Source: Paractinoplanes deccanensis (GTDB taxonomy: Bacteria > Actinomycetota > Actinomycetes > Mycobacteriales > Micromonosporaceae). From it: a DNA stretch of 64,000 bases. Below the pieces are notes generated by a model. It did no database searches. It saw only the letters and a program-made list of their open reading frames with translations, and was not told the origin of the DNA. Both the position numbers and the translations under genes were made by a program. Numbering within the stretch: position 1 is the first letter of the stretch; each line of letters starts with the position of its first letter. This document shows, in pieces, positions 16,267 to 25,214 of the stretch. Where the stretch lies: NCBI RefSeq assembly GCF_016862115.1, contig NZ_BOMI01000013.1, forward strand, positions 62,001 through 126,000. Reading direction: 5' to 3'.

Positions 16267-18683
16267 CCGCGGGCGCGCAGCATGCGGCGTAGCTCGTCGG
16301 CCCGTTCGAGCACGGTTTGGCGGATCACCGGCGCGGCCTCGGCGACGGCCTGCTCGGCGCGGGCGGGGAAGTCCGCGGCGACGCCGAAGCGGGGGAGCAG
16401 CCGACCGGAGTAGGCCATCGCCGGCATCATGCCGCCGCGGTCGAAGCCGGGCAGCAGGTCCAAATACTTGTCGCCGTAGCCTGCCAGGATGTGGTCCTGG
16501 CCGGGGCGCCAGAAGGCCGCCGTCACCATGAAGAGGGCGCTGATCGGCACGGCCCGGTCGACGGCGATCCTCTGCCAGACCGCGGCCTTCTCGGCGGCGT
16601 CGGGGCGGGCGGCGCGCACCGCGAGGGCGCGATAGGTGGCGTCCGGGTCGGGGTCGCGTTTGAGCAGGTCGGCGGCTTCGGCCTCGGTGTCGCCGCCCAG
16701 TTCGGCCGCGCGGCTCAGGCAGCGCCAGAGCAGGTCGGGGTCGCCGTCGGCGCTCTTCTTCAGGCTCGCGACCGTGTCGAGGTCGGCCGCCGAGCGGATC
16801 ATGCCGCGCAGCGCCACCTGGCGGCGGGCGGGCTGCTCGGCGAGACGCGTGCACGTCGCGAAGACCTGGGCCAGCAGCGCGGGACGGTCGGCGTCGCCGG
16901 CCCACAGCTCGGCGGCGTCGCCGGCCAGGCGCAGGTACGGCTCGATCACCGTGTCGGCCGTCTCCGCGTCGAGCACCGAGGTCAGGCAGCGCACCGCCTC
17001 GGCGGGGGTCGCCTCGCCGGCGGTCAGCATGTCCCAGACGGTGGCCACGGCGACGCCGCGCGACACCGGGGCCGGCAGCGCTCCGGCCTGGTCGATCAGG
17101 GTCTGCCGGTCGGCGGCCGAGGGCCGGACGGTGGCGAAGGTCAGGTCGTCGTCGTTGACCAGGTAGAGGTCGGCGCCCGCGGGCAGCGTCACGGCGGTCG
17201 CCGCCGCCTGCACGTCCACCCGCTCCAGCGCCGTCCGGGTCAACCCCTTCGGGCCTTTCTCGTACGCCGCCACGGCCAGCACCTGGGGTCGCGGCTCACC
17301 GGCCGGCCCGCTGCCCGTCAGCGTCACGCCGTCGAACGTGAACCGGTCGACCCCGGCGGTCTCGAGCCAGCCCGCGCGCCACGCGTTCAGATCGCGCCCG
17401 GAGGTCTCGGCCAGCGCGTCGATCAGATCCTGGAGGACCGTGCTGCCCCACGCGTGCCGCGCGAAGTACTTCTTCATGCCGGTGACGAAGTGCTGCTCAC
17501 CGACGTACGTCATGAGCTGGTGCAGCACCGACGCGCCCTTGGGGTAGGTGATCGCGTCGAAGATGGACGCAGCCTCGGCGACGTCCGGCACCGGCTGGCG
17601 GATCGGGTGGGAGATCGGGCCCTGGTCGGCGAGGTACGCGTCGAGCTTCTCACCGGCGAGCAGGCCGACCCGCGCGTCGGTGTGGCGGGTGGCGTGCTCG
17701 GCCGCCCAGTAGCACGCGAACTCGGCGAACGCCTCGTTCAGCCACAGGTCGTCCCACCAGCGCATCGTCACGATGTTGCCGAACCACATGTGCGACAGCT
17801 CGTGCAGCAGCACCACGGCCAGCATCTCCTGCTCGGCCGGGGTGGGCGCGGTCCGCTTGAGGAACGAGTCCATCCAGGTGACGCAGCCCCAGTTCTCCAT
17901 CGCGCCGCCGAAGTCGGGCATGAAGACCTGGTCGTACTTGCGCTGCGGGAACGGCATGCCGAAGACCTCGCCGAAGAACGCGAGCCCCTGCTCGGTGACG
18001 GTGAAGATCTGGTCGGCGTCCCGGTCGAGCATGGGCGCCAGCGAGCGGCGGCAGAACAGGCCCAGGTCGTGCCCGCCGGCCGTGCGGCGCACCTCGTGCA
18101 GCGGGCCGGCATTCACGACCGTGTTGTACGTGGCGAGCACCGGCGTGTCCGGGAACGCCCACCGGCGTACACCCTCGTGGGTCTCGATCGTGGGATCGGC
18201 GGTGTTGGAGACGACCGTCCAGCGCTCGGGGGCGGTCACGGTGAACGCGTGCGGCGCCTTGAGGTCGGGCTGGTCGAAACAGGCGAACAGATAGCGGGCC
18301 TCGTCGGGCGCGAAGGTCGTCCAGACGTAGACCTCGCCGTCGCCCGGGTCGACCGCCTTGTGCACACCGGCGCCCTCGGTCGTGTCGGTCTGGAGCGTCT
18401 CGACGCGCAGCGTGTTGCGCTCGGCGAGCCCGGCCAGCGGGATCCGGCCGTCGGCGGCGGGCGGCAGCGGCTCACCGTTGAGCGTCGCCGAGACGATCGG
18501 CGCGACACAGTCGGCGAACGTCGAGGCGCCGGGCTCGCGGCAGGTGAAGGTCACGGTCGACACGCAGGCCACACCGGAGCCGGTGGGCAGGTCGGTGAGG
18601 TCGATCGCGATGTCGTAGCGCTCGACGGCGATCAGCGCGGCACGCTGCTCGGCCTCGGCCTGGGTGAGACTCCGGGGGCTCAT
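16263..18683 (-). CDS. pepN: Aminopeptidase N (M1 family zinc metallopeptidase)
   Basis: An 806-residue cytoplasmic aminopeptidase that removes N-terminal residues from peptides. The exopeptidase motif GGAMENWG (G260-N264 core) and the zinc site HELSH at 294-298 with the third ligand Glu317 in WLNEAFAEF are all present. Further family landmarks are FDQPDLKAPH near 137 and ITYPKGASVLHQL. The C-terminal helical domain (about 500-800) is the usual ERAP1-like region. Length is normal to slightly short for actinobacteria. It stands alone, convergent with the small membrane protein and followed upstream by the partner-switching operon. Confidence 0.95.
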   Translation of the reverse strand: MSPRSLTQAEAEQRAALIAVERYDIAIDLTDLPTGSGVACVSTVTFTCREPGASTFADCVAPIVSATLNGEPLPPAADGRIPLAGLAERNTLRVETLQTDTTEGAGVHKAVDPGDGEVYVWTTFAPDEARYLFACFDQPDLKAPHAFTVTAPERWTVVSNTADPTIETHEGVRRWAFPDTPVLATYNTVVNAGPLHEVRRTAGGHDLGLFCRRSLAPMLDRDADQIFTVTEQGLAFFGEVFGMPFPQRKYDQVFMPDFGGAMENWGCVTWMDSFLKRTAPTPAEQEMLAVVLLHELSHMWFGNIVTMRWWDDLWLNEAFAEFACYWAAEHATRHTDARVGLLAGEKLDAYLADQGPISHPIRQPVPDVAEAASIFDAITYPKGASVLHQLMTYVGEQHFVTGMKKYFARHAWGSTVLQDLIDALAETSGRDLNAWRAGWLETAGVDRFTFDGVTLTGSGPAGEPRPQVLAVAAYEKGPKGLTRTALERVDVQAAATAVTLPAGADLYLVNDDDLTFATVRPSAADRQTLIDQAGALPAPVSRGVAVATVWDMLTAGEATPAEAVRCLTSVLDAETADTVIEPYLRLAGDAAELWAGDADRPALLAQVFATCTRLAEQPARRQVALRGMIRSAADLDTVASLKKSADGDPDLLWRCLSRAAELGGDTEAEAADLLKRDPDPDATYRALAVRAARPDAAEKAAVWQRIAVDRAVPISALFMVTAAFWRPGQDHILAGYGDKYLDLLPGFDRGGMMPAMAYSGRLLPRFGVAADFPARAEQAVAEAAPVIRQTVLERADELRRMLRARG

Positions 18684-18710
18684 CCGCCCGATGGTAGGGG
18701 CTTTCGCGGG

Positions 18711-19124
18711 TCACGTCGCGTGAGTAAAAAGGGCCAGGCTCACGGCGGTGCCCCGAGGCCCGCTGCGCAGGGTGAACTCGTCGGTGCCGTGGCGCGCCAG
18801 CCAGAGCCCGCGGCCGCCCACGGCGTCCGGCAGCGGGGCGCGGGGCCGCACGCCGGCGGGCAGGCCTGCGCCCCGGTCGGTGACGGTGCAGTGCAGCCCG
18901 TCGGCGGCCCGCCACAGCCGGACGTGCCCGTGACCGCCGCCGTGGCGTACCGCATTGGTGGTGATCTCGTTGACCGCGACGACGAACCGGTAGAGCACCA
19001 GCCCGGTGAGCCCGTGGGCGCCCGCCCACTGCTCGATCTCGTGGCGCAGCGCGACCAGGCTGCCGAGGGTGAAATCCCGGTGGAGCCGGTCGTGGTCCGG
19101 CGGCTCAGTCATGGCCGTTTCCAC
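18711..19124 (-). CDS. RsbW-like anti-sigma / ATP-binding protein (HATPase_c_2)
   Basis: A 137-residue GHKL ATPase-like protein. The N box is VVAVNEITTNAVRHGGG and the G1-type motif is VTDRGAGLP, followed by GGRGLWLARHGTDEF. These features define the serine kinase/anti-sigma family that phosphorylates STAS proteins and binds sigma factors. The start used is at 19124; an internal ATG four codons later would also work. It overlaps the end of the phosphatase gene by 20 bases and completes a STAS-phosphatase-kinase operon. The cognate sigma factor is not encoded next to it. Confidence 0.88.
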   Translation of the reverse strand: METAMTEPPDHDRLHRDFTLGSLVALRHEIEQWAGAHGLTGLVLYRFVVAVNEITTNAVRHGGGHGHVRLWRAADGLHCTVTDRGAGLPAGVRPRAPLPDAVGGRGLWLARHGTDEFTLRSGPRGTAVSLALFTHAT

Positions 19125-20985
19125 AATCAGTCCGGCGTACGGCGAGCAGGCACGTGTCGTCGTCGGGGTTCGCGCGTTGCAGGCCGGCGAGGAGCACGTC
19201 GAGCGGATAGTCGCGCCGCTCCGCGGTGACCCGGCTCATAAGATCGGCGACCGGTGCGGTGCCCTCCGACAGGGTCCGCTCGCGGTGCTCGACGAGGCCG
19301 TCGGTGTAGAGCAGGAGGATGTCGCCGGCCGCCAGGTCGAGGGAGTTGGTGCCGTATTCGGCGTGGGCCAGCCCGCCGAGCAGCGGCCCGGCCGGACGGG
19401 GCAGTTCGACGGCGACGCCGGCGCGGGCGTGCAGCGGAGGCGGATGGCCGGCCTGCGACCACGTGCAGGCGTGGGTCGCCGGCTCCCAGCGGACGATGAC
19501 GGCCGTGGCGGGCGCTGTCGACACCCCGAGGGCGAGCAGCAGGCGGTTGAGGTGGGCGAGCAGTTCGGCGGGCTGCGACGTGGTGGTCATGGTGAGGGCG
19601 GCCATGGTGTGGCGCAGCTGCGCCATGGTGGCCGCGGCCTGCACGCCGTGCCCGGCGACGTCGCCGACGGCGAGCACGACGCTGCCGTCCCCGGCAAGCG
19701 CCGCGTGGAACCAGTCGCCGCCGATCCGGCTGGCCTGCTCGGCGGGCAGATAGCGGACGGCGGCCCGCAGGCCGGGCAGGTCCACGGGTGTCTCGGGGAT
19801 GGGCAGCACGATGTGCTGCAGCTGGGCGGCGAGCCGGTGCTCGGCGGCCAGATCCTGCTGATGCTCGTGCAGCTGCCGCTCGACCTCGGCAAGCTTGCGG
19901 CGGCTCGTCTCGCGCGCGGTGACGTCCTGGATGATGCCGTAGACCTTGCGCGGCCGCCCCTCGGCGTCCCGCACAGTGTCGATCACCGCCCGCAGGTGCT
20001 TCACCTTGCCGTTGATGAGCGCCCGGGTGGTGAGGTCGATGGTCTCGCCGCGCCCGAACTCCTCGGCCGCCTGGCGCCGCAGCGGCTCGTCCTCGGGCAG
20101 CCCGAGCGCCTCGGACTCGGCCCGGGGCAGCGGGCCGTCAGCGGGATCGCGCTCGTAGATCCGGTACAGGCCGTCGGACCACACGGTGGTGTCGGTGATC
20201 AGATCCCATTCGCCGTAGCCGAGGTTGCCGAGACGCTCGGTCTGGTCGATACGCTCGGCGAGCCGGGTCTGCTCGTCGTGCATGACCCAGGAGTTGAGCA
20301 GCCCCGGCCCGACGGGACGCACCCGCACGGTGAGCAGGTGCTCGCTGGCGTCGCCGTTGTCGATGTGCACATAGGTGAACGGCTCGACGGAGCGGGGATG
20401 CCCGTCGGTGAGCGAGTCGGCCCAGGCCCGCCAGACCGGCCCACCGACGATGTCCGGGTAGGCGGTGCTGATCGCCATCCCGATCAGCTGCGGCCCGGTG
20501 CGGCCGGACAGGTCCCGCATGCCCGGGCTGACGGCCACACACTCGTAGTCGGTGATCCGCCCGTCGTCCCCGCGGACCGGGACGACGACGATGTGCTTGC
20601 CCGGCAGCGCGTTGAGCATCTGCTGCACGACGTCGAGCCACGAGTACGACGCATCCGGCGCGCTCACCCGTACCGGCTGGTCAGGCTCTTGATCGGTGGC
20701 CCGGAGAGCCTCCTCGACAGAGTGCCGCACCTGCCGCAGCGAGGTGGAACGCCGGATCTCGAGCGCCCCGATGACGGTGGCCGCAACCGAGGCGACGCTG
20801 GTGTTCTGCTGTCCGGCGAGCAGCCGCAGGTGAGCATGAGCCTCGTCGATGCGGCACCCGATCCGCCCGGCCAGCAACCCCGCCGCCCGCTCGCTGAGGA
20901 TCTCGGGGCTGAGCCTGGCCTGGTCGACCCGGGCTTCGAGCTCCGCCAGCCGTTGCAGGTAGCCCGAGTCGGTCTCCGGGATCAT
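19105..20985 (-). CDS. ANTAR-PAS-PAS-SpoIIE (PP2C) phosphatase
   Basis: A 626-residue cytoplasmic signalling protein. N-terminal residues 25-75 (ERAAGLLAGRIGCRIDEAHA and following) match an ANTAR domain, normally an RNA-binding antiterminator. Two PAS-like regions follow: about 110-240, and about 240-375 opening with LGYGEWDLITDTTVWSDGLY. The C terminus (about 400-620) is a SpoIIE-type PP2C phosphatase with metal-binding Asp in GGDWFHA, GDVAGHG, YTDGLVEHR and NPDDDTCLL. It should dephosphorylate the STAS protein encoded just upstream. It starts at ATG 20985, overlapping the STAS stop as ATGA, so translation is probably coupled. Confidence 0.88.
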   Translation of the reverse strand: MIPETDSGYLQRLAELEARVDQARLSPEILSERAAGLLAGRIGCRIDEAHAHLRLLAGQQNTSVASVAATVIGALEIRRSTSLRQVRHSVEEALRATDQEPDQPVRVSAPDASYSWLDVVQQMLNALPGKHIVVVPVRGDDGRITDYECVAVSPGMRDLSGRTGPQLIGMAISTAYPDIVGGPVWRAWADSLTDGHPRSVEPFTYVHIDNGDASEHLLTVRVRPVGPGLLNSWVMHDEQTRLAERIDQTERLGNLGYGEWDLITDTTVWSDGLYRIYERDPADGPLPRAESEALGLPEDEPLRRQAAEEFGRGETIDLTTRALINGKVKHLRAVIDTVRDAEGRPRKVYGIIQDVTARETSRRKLAEVERQLHEHQQDLAAEHRLAAQLQHIVLPIPETPVDLPGLRAAVRYLPAEQASRIGGDWFHAALAGDGSVVLAVGDVAGHGVQAAATMAQLRHTMAALTMTTTSQPAELLAHLNRLLLALGVSTAPATAVIVRWEPATHACTWSQAGHPPPLHARAGVAVELPRPAGPLLGGLAHAEYGTNSLDLAAGDILLLYTDGLVEHRERTLSEGTAPVADLMSRVTAERRDYPLDVLLAGLQRANPDDDTCLLAVRRTDCGNGHD

Positions 20986-21299
20986 GCCCGCCGCAATCCG
21001 AAGACATCAACCAGCCCCGCGGTATTGAGCTGATCGAAGACCACAAGCGTGGGCCGCTCGACGACAAAGGAGGCGTTGACCTGATCGGCGGCCTTCATGG
21101 CCCGAACAAGCGCCCCGATGCCCGAGGAGTCGAGAAAGGTAACCTCAGCGAGATCAACCCGAACGCTGTCCGGCCGGCAATCGTCAATGGCGGCCTCCAT
21201 AGCCGCCACAATCCGCGCCGCCTGAGTGAAGTCAAGCTCGCCGCGCAGCACCGCACTCAGGGTCCCGTCGTCTCCCACGTCGATCGAAACCGTCTGCAT
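20982..21299 (-). CDS. STAS-domain anti-sigma factor antagonist (RsbV-like)
   Basis: A 105-residue STAS protein from the ATG at 21299, with GGAGGG about 12 bases upstream; longer in-frame starts lack support. LRGELDFTQAARIVAAMEAA and the phosphorylation loop VTFLDSSGIGALVRAM are typical, with the Ser of DSSG the expected phosphosite. It is the first gene of a coupled operon with an ANTAR-PAS phosphatase and a HATPase kinase, giving a complete RsbV-RsbU-RsbW-like partner switch for an unlinked sigma factor. Confidence 0.9.
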   Translation of the reverse strand: MQTVSIDVGDDGTLSAVLRGELDFTQAARIVAAMEAAIDDCRPDSVRVDLAEVTFLDSSGIGALVRAMKAADQVNASFVVERPTLVVFDQLNTAGLVDVFGLRRA

Positions 21300-21560
21300 C
21301 GGCCTACTGTCCCTCCAGGTACGCCCCATCGCGTACGCCCGTTCGGGTGGCGGTCGTGCCTGGGTCCCCTTCCGTCCCCGCCGCAAACTCAACTCTTCGG
21401 CCAGCACCACCTGCCTGAAAAGGCCACCGCCCCCGTTCGCGGACCGTGTCGGCCGTTCGACGGCCTTGGCGGCGGTTTCGCTCTTTGCTGGCCCTGCCGG
21501 TGTTGCCGGTCCCGTTGCGGGCCCGGTCGCCGGTCGCCGGTCTCGTCAACGGGGCCGGCG

Positions 21561-22814
21561 TCACGAGACGGCTCGTTCGGCGGACGCGGGCTGGTCGGCG
21601 CCGTCGTCGAGCGGGAAGAAGTCGGCGAACGGGTCGGGCAGCGCACCCCAGCTCTCGGCGCCGTCGGCGATCTCCGCGTCGGTGAGCAGGCAGCGGCCCA
21701 GCGTCGCGGTCATCGCGTCGACGTCGAGCCCGAAACCGACGAACGACAGCACGGTGCCCCGGTCGCCGTAGTAGGGATCCCAGGCAGCATCGGCCGCGAG
21801 CCGGCGCATGTCGCTCGCCTCGTCCCACCGTTCGCGGGGCAGCGCGGCGAGCCAGTGCCCGAGGTTGCCGAGCAGCAGGCCACCGCCGGACGACTCCCAG
21901 GCGATCGCCGTACCCGGCTGGGTGGCGATCCACAGCTGCCCGCGCCCTCGCAGCGCCTCCGCGGTCAGATCGTCGAGCGCGTCGTGCAGCCGCTGCGGGT
22001 GGAACGGCCGCCGGCTGCGGAACAGCATCGCGTTGACCCCGTGCTCGCCGTGCCGGTCGTGAATGCCGATCGGATACCCCTCCAGCGCCCTGCCCATCAT
22101 GCCCGGAACGCCCGGGTCGTGACGCCCCGTGCGCAGCAATCGCCCGGCAAGCCCCGTGCAGTCGACCTTGGGGCTGTCGCCGACGTGCACATGCGCCGCC
22201 CAGGGCGCCAGCCGATGCAGCAGCGCGGCAAGCCGATGCCGCTCGAACGCGTCCGCGCCCGGACTGCTCCACACCACGACGGTGTCGGCGAACTCGATCT
22301 GCCGCACCACCACATCGGCGACCGCCCGCTCGTCGTTGCCCGCCGCATGCAGGCCACGGTCACGCAGGCTGTCCGTGCTGCACAGATCGTCGACGACGCC
22401 CGCAGCCTCCACCACGGCAACGTACGAATCGAACCGCACGGCATCGGTCACGGCCACCCCGTCAACCGAGCCCACAGCGCAGGCCGCCGCAACAGCCTCC
22501 GGCTCGATCGCCGGAGGTAGCGCCAGCACCAGATCGCTAGCCGGATGCGCCCGGCTCAGCCGCACAAGGGTCGGCAGCACGTCTTCCCGCAGAGTGCACG
22601 ACACACATCCGTGCACCAGATCGGTCCGCCCTTCCTCCAAAACCTCCCCAGCCGTGCGCACGGTCCGCCGCACCACCCCATCCCGAACACCGGCAAGATC
22701 ATGCGCCACAAGAATCAGCGAGGGGTCGGTAAGCAGCAGGCTACGGGCCACAGCATCAGTAGCCGCCGCCGAGAAGCCGGCCAGCACAGTCACACGAGGA
22801 CGGGTGTCGTTCAT
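21561..22814 (-). CDS. CobW-family protein, MRF-like (ribosome hibernation factor-recruiting type), degenerate P-loop
   Basis: A CobW/COG0523-type protein of about 417 residues. The zinc-binding CxxC-type motif HGCVSCTLREDVLP and the C-terminal CobW_C region (LWIATQPGTAIAWESSGGG) are clear. The Walker A position reads VTVLAGFSAAATDAVARSLL, without GxxxxGKT, as in actinobacterial MRF-like proteins that recruit a hibernation factor to zinc-starved ribosomes (naming from family memory). A Zur-box-like palindrome covers the promoter/5' region. Starts at 22844, 22823 and 22814 are all possible; 22814 is preferred because GGGAG precedes it and the palindrome then lies upstream. The frame stays open far upstream only because of low-complexity DNA. 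Confidence 0.7.
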   Translation of the reverse strand: MNDTRPRVTVLAGFSAAATDAVARSLLLTDPSLILVAHDLAGVRDGVVRRTVRTAGEVLEEGRTDLVHGCVSCTLREDVLPTLVRLSRAHPASDLVLALPPAIEPEAVAAACAVGSVDGVAVTDAVRFDSYVAVVEAAGVVDDLCSTDSLRDRGLHAAGNDERAVADVVVRQIEFADTVVVWSSPGADAFERHRLAALLHRLAPWAAHVHVGDSPKVDCTGLAGRLLRTGRHDPGVPGMMGRALEGYPIGIHDRHGEHGVNAMLFRSRRPFHPQRLHDALDDLTAEALRGRGQLWIATQPGTAIAWESSGGGLLLGNLGHWLAALPRERWDEASDMRRLAADAAWDPYYGDRGTVLSFVGFGLDVDAMTATLGRCLLTDAEIADGAESWGALPDPFADFFPLDDGADQPASAERAVS

Positions 22815-22828
22815 GTCTCCCATCTTGT

Positions 22829-22843
22829 TGGAAACGGTTTTCA
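22829..22843 (-). promoter_or_regulatory. Zur-box-like operator overlapping a -10-like TACAAT
   Basis: On the minus strand the bases read TGAAAACCGTTTCCA, a 7-1-7 palindrome with six of seven arm positions matching, close to the actinobacterial Zur consensus TGAAAATNATTTTCA. Immediately upstream on the same strand is TACAAT (22843-22848), a plausible -10 element. Zur bound with zinc would block transcription, giving expression of the CobW-like gene only when zinc is scarce. Confidence 0.65.
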
Positions 22844-22879
22844 TTGTAAAGTGACGCCGCTCGCCCGGGGTGTCGTGCT

Positions 22880-23520
22880 CGCCCCGCAGACCCTGCCGCC
22901 CGACCGCGACCGTCACCGCGACAGCGACCCCGACCGCCGCTGCGACCGCCACCGCGAGTCCGACCCCGACCGCCGCTGCGACTCCGACCCCGACCGCCAC
23001 AGCGACAGCGACGGCGGCCTGGCGGTGGCGACGTTCTGAGGTGGCGGCGGTCCAGGGCCGGGATGGGCCCTGGGGGCGGGGCACGGTAATGCGGACAGCC
23101 GCCGCCACCAGCCCCGCGGGTGGCGGAGGCTGTCCGGATGGTGCGTCGGGCCTTGCGAGTGGCAATGGCGCGGCCTGCGCTGGCCCGCGGATGGCGTTGC
23201 GCCTGGTGGCGGTGGCTGTGGCAGCGGTGGCGATGGCAGTGACGGTGGCAGTGCGGATCACCGCGGCCTCCGGGCGACGGCTGGCGTGCGGGTGGCGGTC
23301 GCGCCGCCGGAGGCGGTGGCAGCGGTGGCAGTGGCAGCGGAGGCGGTGGCAGTGGCAGCGGTGGCGGTGGCAGCGGTGGCAGTGGCAGTGGCAGTGGCAG
23401 TGGCAGCGGCAGCGGTGGCGGTGGCAGCGGTGGCGATGGCAGTGACGGTGGCAGTGCGGATCACGGCGGCCTCCTGGCGACGACGGGCGTGCGGGTGGCG
23501 GTGCGCGGCGGTGGCGATAG
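22880..23520. repeat. GC-rich low-complexity tract with a 78-bp near-identical direct repeat
   Basis: The 717-base gap between two minus-strand genes holds no gene. From 22880 to 23030 it is an irregular 6-base pattern of CCGACC/GCGACC type. From 23205 to 23520 it is built from GGTGGCAGC-like hexamers. A 41-base stretch is identical at 23221-23261 and 23424-23464, and similarity continues for another 37 bases. All six frames stay open, which produces spurious Ala/Val/Thr-rich reading frames. Confidence 0.85.
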
Positions 23521-23561
23521 TGACCACCGGAGGAACTCGCCGTGGTCCGGCGGAAGGGCGT

Positions 23562-25214
23562 TCATCGGAGGCGGTGGCGGAGGGCGACGACGGCGAGGGC
23601 CGCGAGAAGCAGGAGCGCCGCAGCGGTGGCGATTATGAGCGGTTGGGGACCGCCGGCGAGGACGCCCATGTAGTCGAGACCCGCGACGTCGTTGACCACC
23701 ATGTACCAGAGCAGCGGGTATGCGGCCTGGAACAACCTCTGCGTGCGGCTGATGACACCGGCGGCCAGCGCCAGCGCGGGAATGAAGGCCGCGCCGGCGA
23801 GCCAGTCGGCGAAGTGACCGTCAGCAGCCATGGCCAGGGCCGGGCCGAAGCTCACGACGGCCGTCAGCACGACGCCGCTCAGCCACTGCGCCAGCGTGCG
23901 CAGCAACGGCGCAGGGCAGGAGTCGAGGAGCGCCTCTGCGTGCTGCTCGCGCGCCTGGCAACCGAGCCGCGACCAGATCAGCACCGGCCAGATCCACGCC
24001 GCCATGAGCGCCACCGGCGCCGCAGATGGCACAGCAACACCGGCCACGACCAGGGCCAACGTGCCCAGCCACCACCATCGGGAGACGCCACCGGCAAGGA
24101 TTCGCACCTCCCCGGCCACGACCCGTAGAGCACCCGCCGCGCGCCACGGCCCGTGAACGCCCGACTCGCCCGCTGTCAGCACTTCCGCCGCCGAGCGGTG
24201 CCGGCCGACACCGGACGATGACACCCCGTTCGCTGGCGGGCCCGGCGGGCCGAGTGGCTGCAGCGGCGTGGCGACGGGCGCCGGACGTGCCCATCTTGGC
24301 GCTGCCGACCGTAGTGCGACGGCACGATCGAGTGACTGCTTCTTGGCCGCGGGGGCGGTGCGGCGCGCCTGGTCGAAGCGGTCGAACCACAGTGCCGGCA
24401 CGAGGGCCACACCGACGGCCAGGGCGATGAGGGCCATGCGCTTACCTGCGAAGGCGGCAGTGAAGTCGATGCCGTCCCAGGGAACAGGGCGGGGTGGATC
24501 GTCCATGTACATCAAGCCCAGCGCCAGATCGGTGCCTTTGAGGCCCCGCGCCGCCAGTTCGTCGCGCAGCGACTCGGCGAAGGCGCCTACGCCCAGGCCG
24601 CCGAAGGGAGCGTCCGCGGACTGACCGGCGATCAGGCCGATCAACGAGACGACCAGCCAGATGATGTTGCCCAGACCGCCGCGAAGCAGGGGAGTGGTCT
24701 CGAAGACGACGGCCGCCGCCGCTGCCACAGCGAGCACCGGCAGGGTGCAGAGCACGAACGGTGCCAGCAGGGCGACCAGGTCGACGGATCGGGACTCGCC
24801 GCGGGCCAGCTGCATCGCCAGGGCTGCCGCGGCCAGCGTCGCAGCCATAGAGGACAGGACCAGCAGGTTGCTGAGGAACTTTCCGATCAGGTAGTCGCCG
24901 GTGCGCATCGGCGTGGCCGCCAACAGTTCACCCACGCCGCTCTGCCGATCGCGCGCAACGGCCGAGCGAATCACGTAGAAGCCTCCGGCCGACAACCACA
25001 ACGCTCCCGCCAGTGCCGTGACCGTACCGACATAGGCGCTGTCGTAGACGCCGCGATAGGACCCGGCATTGACGATCGTCCAGTGGTCTCCGACGGCTGG
25101 GACGGCCAGATAGCCGAGACAGACGGCCGCGAGCAGAACCACGATGTACGCCGGTCTGCGCACCCGTTCTCGGAAGTCCGCCACGGCCATTGCGGCCAGT
25201 ACTACGGGCCTCAT
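23562..25214 (-). CDS. ABC transporter permease (ABC-2 type)
   Basis: A 550-residue membrane protein with about ten to twelve hydrophobic helices in two groups: residues 20-260, and about 370-548 after a Pro/Ser-rich cytoplasmic linker (about 290-345). The segment SAVARDRQSGVGELLAATPM, followed by GKFLSNLLVLSSM, is the usual coupling region of ABC-2 permeases. It starts at 25214 with a 4-base ATGA overlap with the ATPase gene, so the two form one exporter. Substrate unknown. The neighbouring lipoprotein and sensor kinase suggest an envelope-stress or drug-efflux role. Confidence 0.85.
   Translation of the reverse strand: MRPVVLAAMAVADFRERVRRPAYIVVLLAAVCLGYLAVPAVGDHWTIVNAGSYRGVYDSAYVGTVTALAGALWLSAGGFYVIRSAVARDRQSGVGELLAATPMRTGDYLIGKFLSNLLVLSSMAATLAAAALAMQLARGESRSVDLVALLAPFVLCTLPVLAVAAAAAVVFETTPLLRGGLGNIIWLVVSLIGLIAGQSADAPFGGLGVGAFAESLRDELAARGLKGTDLALGLMYMDDPPRPVPWDGIDFTAAFAGKRMALIALAVGVALVPALWFDRFDQARRTAPAAKKQSLDRAVALRSAAPRWARPAPVATPLQPLGPPGPPANGVSSSGVGRHRSAAEVLTAGESGVHGPWRAAGALRVVAGEVRILAGGVSRWWWLGTLALVVAGVAVPSAAPVALMAAWIWPVLIWSRLGCQAREQHAEALLDSCPAPLLRTLAQWLSGVVLTAVVSFGPALAMAADGHFADWLAGAAFIPALALAAGVISRTQRLFQAAYPLLWYMVVNDVAGLDYMGVLAGGPQPLIIATAAALLLLAALAVVALRHRLR

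Noticed and set aside
22844..23261. N-terminal extension of the CobW-like protein (Ala/Val/Thr-rich)
   Set aside because: Encoded by the low-complexity tract; it would put the Zur-box-like promoter inside the gene.
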